Below the pieces are notes generated by a model. It saw only the letters and a list, made by a program, of their open reading frames with translations. It was not told the origin of the DNA and ran no database searches. Below are positions 45,263-56,566 of a stretch of DNA of 64,000 nucleotides, in pieces; position 1 is the first letter of the stretch, and every line of letters begins with the position of its first letter. Source of the DNA: Sipunculus nudus (taxonomy: Eukaryota; Annelida; Sipuncula; Golfingiida; Sipunculidae); assembly GCA_026874595.1 (NCBI GenBank), contig CM049312.1:29625456-29689455 (forward strand). Reading direction: 5' to 3'. Both the position numbers and the translations under genes were made by a program.

Positions 45263-48097
45263 CAAAATTCCTCTGTGAGCTGTCAAATATGACGGAGTAG
45301 TTTGCGATGTCTAAACTCTTTATCGTGCACATGTATGTGCTCAGACCTAAGTTAAATGTTGACTGTTGGACCACTCTTCTCGCATGGAAACATAATTTGC
45401 GGTGGAAGAGCTGAATGTTTCTTTTACTTGCTGAAACTTAGTGACATCCAGGTCGGTAAAGTATTAGCTTGTATTTAAACAAAAAATATGACATTTACTA
45501 CTTAAGTAAAAATTGAATCGAAGGTAAATACTCGATAATTTAGCCGAGTCTAATGACCCTCACATTTCACAGGCTTAATATATACATACTTACAGACCAT
45601 AACATGGTACTTGTTGTATTGATACATATCGTTCTAAACTCTTAAGTGAAACCAAATGAATAAGACAAAATAATCCGTATTGACAAGCAGGTTTGACAAA
45701 TCCGCCTGAATGTTCCGTGAAGCAGAGATGACCTTGGTTAATAGTTAGTAACATCTTCAGACGGACACCCTGGGTCCGGTCTACACATGGTCTGTCCCCA
45801 AACGAGCCTGGTCATCAATAATACACGAGTACGTCCTGATAAACTTAAGGCCCGGTCCTTTAATGGAATCCCGTGTGGCTGGTTTCTCCTTCTGCGAATG
45901 GTCAATGGCTATTTAGTCGCCAAATTGGCCATTCCTGCTTGAACATGAAATATGTGAAAGGACTTAATATGCCTCATTGATCTGGCCTAATAGAAGCTTG
46001 TTGACTGTCTGCTTGAGCACTATAAGGGCATGCTGGTCCGCTGTATGCCGAGTGTGTTCAGAACTTCCATGAAGTAACTACTCAGTCTTCGCAGCCATTT
46101 GGAAAACAGCGAAACCTATAAAATAAGATTTTATTTTATTTACGGAAAATTTAGGGAATTTGCCAAAACTGCCTCATATCGGGACAATCAGGACATTTAA
46201 TTGACTCAAAAGATAAAATAGTCATTTTGACATATTTTGTCCCCAGTCCAGATCGGGTATGTCAACGAGTATGGTTTGTGTGGAAATCAATCTTTATCTC
46301 TGTATAGTCACTTGGATATATCTTTATTGGATCGTATTTACTGCAAATTACTTTTCACTGCAACAAATATGAATATGTGTCAAATTAGAAATAGGTTGAA
46401 ATATTTGTCCTGGAATTTTAAAAAATCCATCAGGGAAAATATAACAATAAAAAAACAGGGAAATTTGTTTTATTAAAAAATTTGGAAACCCATTACTGCA
46501 TGAAAGCCATTTCACTTTCACAAACGTAGAAACTTTAAATATATATATATATATAAAACGATGGAGAAAAACAACACTGTAAATTCACAACAGACTGCAT
46601 GTTTCACGGGATGCGAATCGATCCTCAGGTGAATATTGTTAGAATGAAGCAAACAGCAATATATATTTATACATGTAAACAACATAATTTTTTTAGCCCA
46701 AAAATTATACATTGCGCAGGGAGGACTTCAAATAAATTATATATCCGCCAGAGTCCCAATAAATCGAAATCCCAAGAATCGAAATTTGTGTTTCAATTTT
46801 CAGGACTCCACATGAATCACAAGCTTTTGATTATTAGAAATACTTCAATATATACCTTAATTAATTTGATACGGGTGTGCTAATGCATGGTATGGGTGTG
46901 GTTGAGTAATATGCGACCCACCTTCCTGTTTCAACGATCAAAATGGTCACATACATGTCAGCATTATTGCCACTTATATGTTAGAATGATTCGGGCAATC
47001 ATTGTAAGTTATCTACAAACGTCTAGACAAGGAAGCTGACTTATTTTCCGGAATAACCTCATACGTTAAACCTGATTGGATCAGTGGTTTGCATACTAAT
47101 GTCTTATTCTCTGTCTGTTTCCTGAGAGCACTTTCCTCTCGGGGATTTGGTATATTTACCCCTCCCATTTCTATTTAATTCGGAACGCCGGTGAGGCTTC
47201 GTATATCACACTGAAGCTGACTAATCAGACTTACAGCGATAGATATAGACCGGTGATGTACTGATATTGTCACTCATACAACACCGCCGCCAGACATTAA
47301 ATGTATTGTGTCATGTATCACGGAGTGGGTATATACATTTATAAACAGACCAGGAACCACTCTGGACGCCGATAAGGCACAGTTCCGTCAGCTCTGTGTT
47401 TGTATCTAGATTTCTGACTAAACTGAAACAATTATTCCTTGCCCATACACCTACCTGTATTATAGTGCTAAATTCGTCCTACAGATGTCAGGACCACTGA
47501 CAAGTCCTTGCTGTAAACGGATATGGATCTACCAAACACCTGTGGACCCGTTTTGACAGATGGATAAATGAACTGATGGACGGACGGATGCATACACGCC
47601 ACACATATAGATAAGACTGTTGCTGTTAATATTATGCCGTGATAATGGTGATATATGACCACTTTTTTTACTTTCTTAAAGAGTAGGCCCATGTAATGTT
47701 GGTTCTAATGCACGAGGATACATTATAAATTAACCATACATAAAGAATGACGTGTTATTGCTGAGCGGTCTTGATTTCAGGTTTTACATGCAAGGGGCTT
47801 GTGTCAATCCAAACATCATATTCTATAGATAACAAGGAAAGAACCCAATTCTCATTCCAGATTTATGAGTTGTTAGGGTTCTGTGTGTGCGTAAACAAAG
47901 TGAACTGTAAATATAAAGCTCGTATGCTGGGGTGGTTTTGCCTACAGGCCTAATGCGAACCTGTGCAAAATTTGGGAGTATGAATGGAGGTTTATTTTTA
48001 AAATTTAATATTGATCCTGCATATCTTCCTTAGTCATTATAATTTTAGCAAAATGGGCGTTTCGAACCTGCAAGTTTCGTACTAGGACATTTTAAAA
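45263..48097. other. Intergenic, nothing recognised
   Basis: No coding exon supported. Contains a short TA run near 46538-46556. No repeat family is shared with the rest of the window. Confidence 0.45.
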
Positions 48098-49563
48098 CTA
48101 GAATACGGGTAGTCGACTAGCGACTACGTGTATCCGCCGAAATCAGTGTGAGACGGGTGAAGTGAGGCATGGATTGAGTGGCAAGGGGAAATAGAGTGAT
48201 GTGTGTTGCATATTAGCATGGATGTTTGCAGCCGATGTGTGTATGTAGGTTGCGCCACCTACACAAAATCCAGAAAGCTGTCCAAGTTGTATACATATGC
48301 AAAATTATAGGCAGAAAAGTCAAACCACTACTTGTATATGAGTGATTTTATCCCACAGCAGACAAATAGAAGGACCCTGTGCAAAAATGGTGGTAGGAGG
48401 CGCCACTAATCTTGTGTATGATTAAGAGCTTTGTGAGATCTATACACATGCGAAATTTCAGGGGGATATGTCAAACGAGTCCTGAGATATAAGCCTGAAT
48501 GTCTGCAGCGTAAACATAAATATAGGTAGCGACACCTGCCACAAAATCGAGAAAGCTGTCAAAGATGTATAAACATGCAAAATTTTAGGCAGATAAGTCA
48601 AACCACTACTGAGATATGAGTGATTTTAGCCAATGGCGGACGAACAGACGAACGCTGTGCAAAAATGGTTGCAGGTGGCGCCTCCAATTTTGTGTCTGAT
48701 AAAGAGCTATGTGAGATCTATATACATGCAAAATTTCAGCAGGATATGTCAAACCAGTCCTGAGATATAAGCCTGAATGTCTGCAGCGTAAACATAAATG
48801 TAGGTGGCACCACCTATCATAAAATCGAGAAAGCTATCAAAGATGTATAAACATGCAAAATTTTAGGCAGATAAGTCAAACCACTACGGAGATATGAGTG
48901 ATTTTGACCAATGGCAGATGAACATATGGACGCTTTGCAAAAATCGTTGCAGGTAGCGCCACCAGTTGATGAAAAGCTATGTGAGATCTATACACATGCA
49001 AAATTTTGGCCCAATCGTTCAAACGGTTCCTGAGATATGAGCTTGGATGTCTGCAGCATTAATGTAAATGTAGGTGGCGCCACATGTCATAAAAGCAAGA
49101 AAGCTATCCAGTATGTATACACATGCAAAATTTCAGGTGGATAAGTCAAACGACTGCCGAGATATGAGTGATTTTATCCCAAGGCAGATGAACAGATGGA
49201 CGCTGTGCAAAAAATGGTTGCAGGTAGCGCCACCAGTTTTGAGTATGATGAAGAGCTATGTGAGATCTCTACACATGCAAAATAGTGGCCCCATCAGTCA
49301 AACGGTTCCCGAGATATGAGCTTGGATGTCTGCAGCATTAACGTGAATGGAGGTGGCGCCACCTGTCATAAAATCAAGAAAGCTATCCAGGATGTATACA
49401 CATGCAAAATTTCAGGTGGATAAGTCAAACCACTGCCGAGATATGAGTGATTTTATCCCAAGGCAGATGAACAGATGGACGCTGTGCAAAAATGGTTGAA
49501 GGTGGCGCCACCAGTTTTGCGTATGCTGAAGAGATATGTGAGATTTATACACATGCAAAATTT
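48098..49563 (-). mobile_element. Family-1 Helitron-like element, 5'-truncated, minus strand
   Basis: On the minus strand the 3' terminus is the hairpin GGATACACGTAGTCGC / GTCGACTACCCGTATTC plus CTAG (48098-48101), followed by T. Upstream are about five ~295-bp monomers (GCAAAAATGGTTGCAGGTGG, GGTGGCGCCACCAG, TCCTGAGATATGAGC, read on the plus strand). The array breaks at about 49563 without the TCCTCC end. Confidence 0.65.
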
Positions 49564-49844
49564 TGGTGATGGTGATGTCTGGACCCCACCTGGTTGTACT
49601 CAGTGACCTCTTGACTTGGCTGCTGAAACTCAGTATGTTGTCAAATCTGTTTTCATACAGAAAGCCTTTTTTCAATTGGCTACACTACTTTTTTAAAGCT
49701 GCATTTACCCAATGTATTCTTTTTAAACTGACAGAACCATTCCATAGAATAATTCTTGTAGAGTTTAAACCAATCAGCTTGACAGTTTCATCATAAAACA
49801 GTGTATAAGCTAGAAGAGTCTAAAATTACATTTTAGCTTGTAAA

Positions 49845-51040
49845 CAAATGACCCATGGGTCATGACGCTCAGCTGCCAAGCATGACCTGCGACATCATGG
49901 GCTGAGATTCACAACTTCCAGTCAAATTTTGAAGAACCAATTTGTCAATTGTTGAAATTTTCTACGACAACAGAAATATATATCACCTATGTCTGATTAA
50001 AACACAGTGAATTGATGGTCTGAGGAAAATGTATGATTGTTAAGGTATCCAGAACTATTCCCATAGCTTACTTGATACCTGTCAGTCTCAAAAGGAACAC
50101 CACAAAGGGCAAATATAAGATCAAAATATATAGCAAAAAATCAAGGAGACCCATAAATATGAAGTTTGAATCACATTGAGTGATGCATAGATGTGGCATA
50201 TGTGAAAGACTGAAGGTTGGGTTGAACAGTTTCACTTGAAATATGTTCACAAGCATTTAGGACAATATTGTGACCTTGACCTTTGGAACTCAACTTCAAT
50301 AGGCTTCTTCCCCTATTGGTAGGTAAGCCATATATGACAGATGGAAAGTTTAGATTGAAAAGTTTGCCTGAAAATGACTCCACGCAAGAAGAGGGTGCTG
50401 TGAACTTGACCTTTGACCTCAAAATCAACAGGTCTTTTCCCCTGTTGGCAGAGAAGCGATATCAGTGCTAAAAGGTTTGGAATGAAAGGTCTAGCTTGAA
50501 ATGTGTCCACAACCTTTTCAAAGAAGTGGATCCTGTAACCCTGACCTTTGACCTTGTGACCTCAACATCTGTAGGATTCTTCTCCCACTTAGTAAGTAAG
50601 CTATATGTGAAAGATCAAAGAATTGGAATGAAAGGTTTGGCTTAAAATGCATCTACAGGCTTTTCAAAGAAGTTGGTTCTGTGACCTTGACCTTTGACCT
50701 TGTGACCTCAAAATAATTATGGTACTTCCACTGTTGGTAGGTGAGCTGTATGTGAAAGATGGAAGGTTTGGGATGAAAATTCTGGCTAAAAGAATTATTT
50801 CTGGGGGGTGCAAACACACCCCATAACTTCGAGAATATAGGTTGCAATGACCTAATTTCAGGTTTGCAAGGAGATCTTTTTAGAACCTCTAAGACTGCAT
50901 AGGTTTAATGGCCCTAGCCCCCTACGGTTACGATTTGTGCCCTGGTAACGGACGGACGGCCGGACGGACAGACGGAAGGACGACGGACAAAGACCCATCG
51001 CTATAGCCCAGCATGACTGAAAGTCAGCTGAGCTAAAAAA
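49845..51040 (-). mobile_element. Complete family-2 Helentron/HINE-like element with TGACCT arrays
   Basis: On the minus strand it begins TTTTTAGCTCAGCTGAC with CATGCTGGGCTATAGCGATG and a TCCG run. It ends CAGCTGAGCGTCATGACCC with the palindrome TGACCCATGGGTCA (49849-49862). The core is a ~125-190-bp tandem repeat carrying TGACCTTTGACCT clusters near 50271, 50405, 50540 and 50682. It shares both ends but not the core with the copies at 31.8-38.1 kb. No coding capacity. Confidence 0.6.
50265..50860. repeat. Tandem units with TGACCT half-site clusters
   Basis: Units contain (C/T)TGACCTTTGACCT, then TCAAAATC..., a TTCCCCTGTTGGTAGG phrase, and GGTTTGGGATGAAAGG. In the unit at 50682-50708 four TGACCT half-sites stand with spacings of 0, 1 and 2 bases. 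Confidence 0.75.
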
Positions 51041-51540
51041 CAGATCAATGTAGGTGGCGCCACCAATACCTCAAATTTGGATTTGACATATGTGACAAAC
51101 ATTGGCATAAAATTTGGTGATGATAGCTACAGCCATTTCTGAGATTTAAATTTTAGTGTGCTTTTTTGGACAGATGACTAAGTTCAACCTCCTGTAACTC
51201 AGCCAAAAATCTCCGAACTGGAACCATTCGTACAAACTTGAGAGATAATTCAAGGGATCATTTCTGTGAAATATCGGACAATTTGGCTGGACAGTTTGTG
51301 AGAAGAAGATTTTAAAAGCTTTTTTTTATCTTTTCCAAATAAAATCTAAGAAAATGCAGTTAGAAAAAAAATAAACAAAATCCGATAGAGTTTTTCAGAT
51401 GACTGATTATTTGCAAAAAAAAAATTAGTGATGCTAGCTCCTGCCGTTTTTGAGTTAGCTATGGTTAACGTACAGACGACGCACGACGCAACGACGGACG
51501 ACGCTGCACCATCGCATAAGCTCACAGGTTCGCTAAAACA
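51041..51540 (-). mobile_element. Third Helitron-like repeat type (fragment)
   Basis: On the minus strand starts TTTTAGCGAACCTGTGAGC with TTATGCGATGGTGCAGC and a GTCGTCCGTCGTTGCGTC run. It resembles the general layout of the family-2 5' end but not its sequence. Contains one GGTGGCGCCACC at 51055-51066, right next to the 5' end of the family-2 element. Confidence 0.4.
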
Positions 51541-52021
51541 CAGACAAAATATATTCTATAGCAAAAATATAAATTCCACAGCATGAAAACCTGAAGTAAA
51601 ACTGTACAAGGCAACAAACAAACAGAAAAAGAGTAAAAATCCTTAAACTATACTGTGTAGAATTGGTTCAAGTTGATCTAAAATCTATGCAAACGATACA
51701 CCTGGTATAATATTTCATTAGGTATAATGTAGATGCTTTACAATATTGTCCTTTTAAAATGAATCGTTTTGTGTTTTGACCATTGACTATATACTCTTAA
51801 AGTAAAATACTTTCAGCGCAACTATATCTTAAATGCCAGCAGGTTGTTACTATGATGCAGGTCTCGAACTTCCTCTTTTGGAGGTACGCTGTGTAACAAT
51901 GCTTTCTGAGCGAGCAGCTGTCAGCCTGAAGAGTTCTTTGTGAGATTAAAGTGCTTCAAGTTTAGGCCCAGGGGACATGTTTTTGTGTCCAGTCAGGCTG
52001 TGACAGAGCAGTTGTATTTTA
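51541..52021. other. Intergenic, nothing recognised
   Basis: No gene or repeat supported. Confidence 0.4.
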
Positions 52022-52118
52022 CAGGGGCGGATACAGGACATTAGAAAAGGGAGGCCTCAATACCCTTGAACAGGTACACAAGTGTGCTGGTAGACTTATA
52101 ATACTTACCTCCCGCATG

Positions 52119-52412
52119 CAGGGGCGTCAATAAAGGGGTGGTGGTGGTATATATCCCCACTCTTTAAACGGGGGGGGGGGTTAAATTTAATCACCCCCTG
52201 ATATTCTGAGAATAATATTTATATTTTGGAAATGAAATACATATGTATATTATTAATTAGAATAACAGACTTTCTGTTTATTTCTGAGTTTATTATGAAA
52301 TATTATATATCTAAACCCGGTTTAGAATTTACATATACTGAAAAAATAATATCTTATTTTTTAAACGTTATACTTAATTGTAATGTATTTAAAATGTGTC
52401 ACACAAACAATT

Positions 52413-52462
<50 letters not shown>

Positions 52463-52575
52463 GGTATATATATGTGTGTTAATAAAATCGTCACAACTGT
52501 GATTACCCTCCCACGCCTTCAAGTCAACCCCCCCCCCCCCATTCTCTCCTTCTTGAATATAAATTGACGCCACTG
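52119..52575. mobile_element. hAT-like MITE (nested)
   Basis: Inverted ends CAGGGGCGTCAAT and ATTGACGCCACTG match at 12 of 13 positions. Flanking CCCGCATG (left) and CCCGCGCA (right) look like a decayed 8-bp target duplication. The interior has G and C homopolymers near each end and (TA)n at 52418-52457. Confidence 0.6.
52418..52457. repeat. (TA)n microsatellite
   Basis: Uninterrupted TA run within the nested MITE. Confidence 0.9.
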
Positions 52576-52719
52576 CCCGCGCATGCACGAATATATGGAA
52601 GAAAACAATGCAAACTCACGCGCTGTTTTTCGGTATTAAGCGTATATTATTGAATTTCCCTTGTTTTTAGGTAAAAAATCGGGTGCGCGCCCCCTGTGAC
52701 TCGCCTAAACCCGCCCCTG

Positions 52720-53755
52720 TTTAAGGCTGTGTCCACAGAGTATTTGTTCTTACTCATAACATAGTCATGGCTTCATTTTTGTTCAGTCAGTGCAAACACT
52801 CTAGAGGTGATGGGGCGGAAAATTGATCCCGAAATTAAGTTCAGTTGACTGAGCATTTTGTCAATCGGCTCTCTCAGAACACAACAGTTATGTGTTCTCG
52901 TGCTTGAAGATCCACCATCGATAATGTATCCGTTTCATACCATTGATGAATACTGTCAAAGATATGTATATATATTTATGACAAGCTGCATGGGATATGC
53001 ATACACCCTGATATTGTAAATGACACCTTTACACAGGGACGATAAAGTAAATAAAATGTTTTATTTGCTTACAGACGGCTGTTTATGCTTCATATACAGT
53101 CCAAGTCTCTCAGAGAGTTGATACACAGAATTACAAAATCATATTCTGTCTTATAAGACATGAAGCTCATTTCTATGATAATGAAAAAAAATATAACTTT
53201 ATAACCCTTATAGTGTGAAACCATATTGGATATATATGAAAAATATACCGAGGCCTTTCTGTTGAAAAAGGTTAAACGATACATAATCTATACATGCAAA
53301 ATACACCACATGATATTACCTCCATTAAACGAAACTGTGTAGATTAGGTTTTTTAATATGTACATATGGCTGTTGACATTTTTAAAAAGCCTTTGTTAAA
53401 GGTTTGAAATATTACTGGGATGTAGGTCCAACCGCTACCAATTATTTCCGTTTACTCGCCAAATACTTTAAATATTTATTAAAGTTAGAATATCACGGCC
53501 TAAAAAGTTGGTTTGAAGGCACCACACTTATCAATTTTGACCACCAGCCCAAGCCATCCCCGGCATCAAAATTATTGATTTAATTTACCGATTCTTAGTT
53601 CCAGCCACTCGGACATTTCTTTCAAGAAAATGAAATAACATTTCGATAGAATTTCCGTTTGTTATGTTGTGCTTTTACCTGTTAAGCAATGCCATTCTTT
53701 TATCATTAGTTTTCCCCAGCATGATCATATGATTATTTTAGAAAACCTGTAACAG
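52720..53755. other. Intergenic, nothing recognised
   Basis: AT-rich, no supported exon or repeat. Confidence 0.45.
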
Positions 53756-53860
53756 CAAGGGACCCAAGGGTCGCGGCGCTCAGCTGAATTGACAGAATAT
53801 GACAGAAAAGAATCAAATCCCGATGGACAGAAAAGAGGTCACACAAAAATGTTGCGCTTA
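53756..53860 (-). mobile_element. Solo family-2 3' end
   Basis: Minus strand TTCAGCTGAGCGCCGCGACC then GACCC-AA-GGGTC stem-loop and CCTTG. It abuts the 30-bp minisatellite, which could be the core of this truncated element. No matching 5' end was found. Confidence 0.5.
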
Positions 53861-53944
53861 AAAAATGTGAGTCCTGCTGTTACAGCAATTTGACGATATT
53901 ATTACTAAGTCTGTCCACTCCTGCCTGAAGAGTTTCCTTTCTTT

Positions 53945-55400
53945 TAGTAAAAAATAAAGCTTGTCAAGGAAATATTGTATTAGAGACAATTGGTCAAGGG
54001 AATATTGGATTAGAGACAACTGGTCAGGGGAATATTGGATGAGAGACAACCGGGCTTGGGAATATTGCATTAGAGACAACTGGTCAAGGGAATATTGGAT
54101 TAGAGACAACTGGTCAAGGGAATAATGGTCTAGAGACAACTGGTACAGGGAATGTTGGTAAAGAGACAATAGGTCAAGGGAATATTAGATTAGAGACAAC
54201 TGGTCAAGGGAATATTGGATTAGAGTAAACTAGTCTGGGGAATATTGGATTAGAGACAACTGGTCATGGGAATATTGGATAAGAGACAACTAGTTTGGGG
54301 ATTATTGGATAAGAGACAACTGGTTAAGGGAATTTTCCTCTTGAGAGGAAGGGAAGGGAATATTGGATTACAGACAACTAGTCAAGGGGACATTGGATAA
54401 GAGAAATCTAGTCAATGGAATATTGGATTAGAGAAAACTAGTCGAGAATGTTGGATTAGAGACAACTAGTCAAGTGAATATTGGATTAGAGACAACTAGT
54501 TAAGGAAATATTGGAATAGACACAACAGGTCATGGGAATATTCGATAAGACATAACTAGTCTGGGGATTATTGGATTAGTGACAATTGATTAAGGGAATT
54601 TTCGTTTAGAGACAACTGGTCAAGGGAACATTGGATTTGAGGCAAATAGTCATGGGAATATTGGATTAGAGACAACTGGTCAAGGGATTATTGGATTAGA
54701 GACAACTGGTTAAGGGAATGTTCGTCTAGAGACAACTGGTCAAAGGAATATTGGATTACAGACAACTAGTCAAGGGAATATTGGAATCAGAGACAATTAG
54801 TCAAGGGAATATTGGGTTAGAGATAACTAATCAAGGGAATATTGGATTAGAGACAACTGGTCAAGGGATTATTGGATTAGAGACAACTGGTTAAGAGAAT
54901 GTTCGTCTAGAGACAACTGGTCAAAGGAATATTGGATTACAGACAACTAGTCAAGGGAATATTGGAATCAGAGACAATTAGTCAAGGGAATATTGGGTTA
55001 GAGATAACTAATCAAGGGAATATTGGATTAGAGACATTTGGTCAAGGGAATATTGGATTACAGACAACTGGTCAGGGGAATATTGGATTAGGGACAACTA
55101 GTCAAGGAGTACTGGATTAGTGACAACTGGTCAAGAGAATATTGTATTAGAGACTACTGGTCAAGGGAATATTGGATAAGAGACAACTAGTCAAGGAGTA
55201 TTGGATTAGAGACAACTTGTCTAGGGAATATTGGATTAGAGACAACTTGTCAAGGAGTATTGGATTAGAGACAACTGGTCAAGGGAATACTGGATTAGAG
55301 ACAACTGGTCAAGGGAATATTGGATAAGAGACAACTGCTCTGGGTAATACTGGTCAGGGGACCATTTTACCAGGGAATACTGGCACAAAGACGAATATTC
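53945..55400. repeat. 30-bp minisatellite, about 48 units
   Basis: Consensus CAAGGGAATATTGGATTAGA followed by GACAACTGGT, repeated for about 1.45 kb with substitutions and few indels. Because 30 is a multiple of three, long open frames appear on both strands (LIQYSLDQLS on minus, TTGQGNIGLE on plus). These are not evidence of a gene. A 181-bp higher-order duplication covers about 54665-55025. Confidence 0.95.
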
Positions 55401-56566
55401 TAGGGAATAATTTCCGAAGTTATACAATTTTATAAATGTTAAACCACCTACACATAAAAAAAAAGAAAATTAAACTTGTCACAAGCTGAAAGCTGAGTCG
55501 GATGATTTAACTCCAACTAATTGGACATATTTCGTATAATTTTACCTGTAAAACATCTGAGGTTTATTTAAATATAATTACCTTGAATGTTGCCTGTGAA
55601 ATCTATTCTTCATTACAAAAATATGAATAATTATACACAATTATAATTACTTACAATTAGCTAAAATGATTCCATGACAGTTTTTAATATATATATATAT
55701 ATATATATTAAAATATGAGTAGCATTGTTGTGGTAATTCCCCAATGCATGAAATAATTGCATGCACTGCATCGCCTGTAAGTGGGTTGTAAACTCTGTGA
55801 TAATTGTACTTGATGTTCGTAAGTGAAGTATATTAGAAAAACTCGAGGCTTTCCAGCTGTTACTTCAAATATAACAAAGAGCAGAAGTTCAAACAAGACT
55901 ACCTGTAATTACTGGAATTGGAGAAGCAGAGAATCTGTTTAAAAAATATTGGCTTTAACAAAAGCTCGGACCATGATTCACACTTGATGCCGGTCCTGTG
56001 AGCTAATTCCATTAAGCTTACTTTCCATTAACTTTATTTGTACATGGTTACCACCTGCTGTTAATTTTTTAAAGGTGTGATTAACAAAGCCAACGACTGC
56101 TACTGGACCTGGCTTCATCTGGGATTATGTAAACCCGCCCAATGCACAGGTGGGCTCCCAGCAAAAAGTCTGCAAATATTCCAGGTAAAAACAGACTACA
56201 GACATTATTTTATGAATCACACTGATCAAATAAAACAGTAATGCTAAGCTTCACACAAAGGCGACCTTGGAAACATCAATTTTCGGATGGGAGTTCCCTA
56301 TTGTTGGCACTTTTATCATATATTGATCGAGTATGACTAATTCTCACATATTTAGAATAAGTGACCTGTGGGTTATGATGCTAAGTGTCTTGTGTCATTT
56401 ATGAAATATAAAATTTCATGAAAATGTCTTACTTTTTCAATTTTTACTTTTATTTTCATGTGTCAAATATGAAGTATATAAAATTTCATGAAAATGCATA
56501 AATTATTTCAATTATTATTTTTATTTTTATGTTTTTACTTATGCTTAACAACATGCATCAGGACAA
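55401..56566. other. Intergenic, small relics
   Basis: Contains (TA)n at 55688-55709. A decayed family-2-like 3' end lies near 56360-56395 (GTGACCTGTGGGTTATGATG). A ~60-70-base duplicated phrase 'AAATTTCATGAAAATG' recurs at 56410 and 56480. No gene. Confidence 0.5.

Larger units (their letters stand above)
52022..52719. mobile_element. hAT-like MITE (outer)
   Basis: Ends CAGGGGCGGATACAGG at left and AAACCCGCCCCTG at right form an imperfect inverted repeat. The element is split by a second MITE at 52119-52575. No transposase frame. Confidence 0.55.

Noticed and set aside
31870..51000. A CRISPR-like array of regularly spaced short repeats
   Set aside because: This is animal DNA. The regular palindromes belong to long diverging monomers within transposable elements, with no unique spacers.
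53858..55427. Long repetitive open frames (LIQYSLDQLS and TTGQGNIGLE repeats) as a repeat-protein gene
   Set aside because: They arise on both strands from a 30-bp minisatellite, with no start context, splice signals or family similarity.
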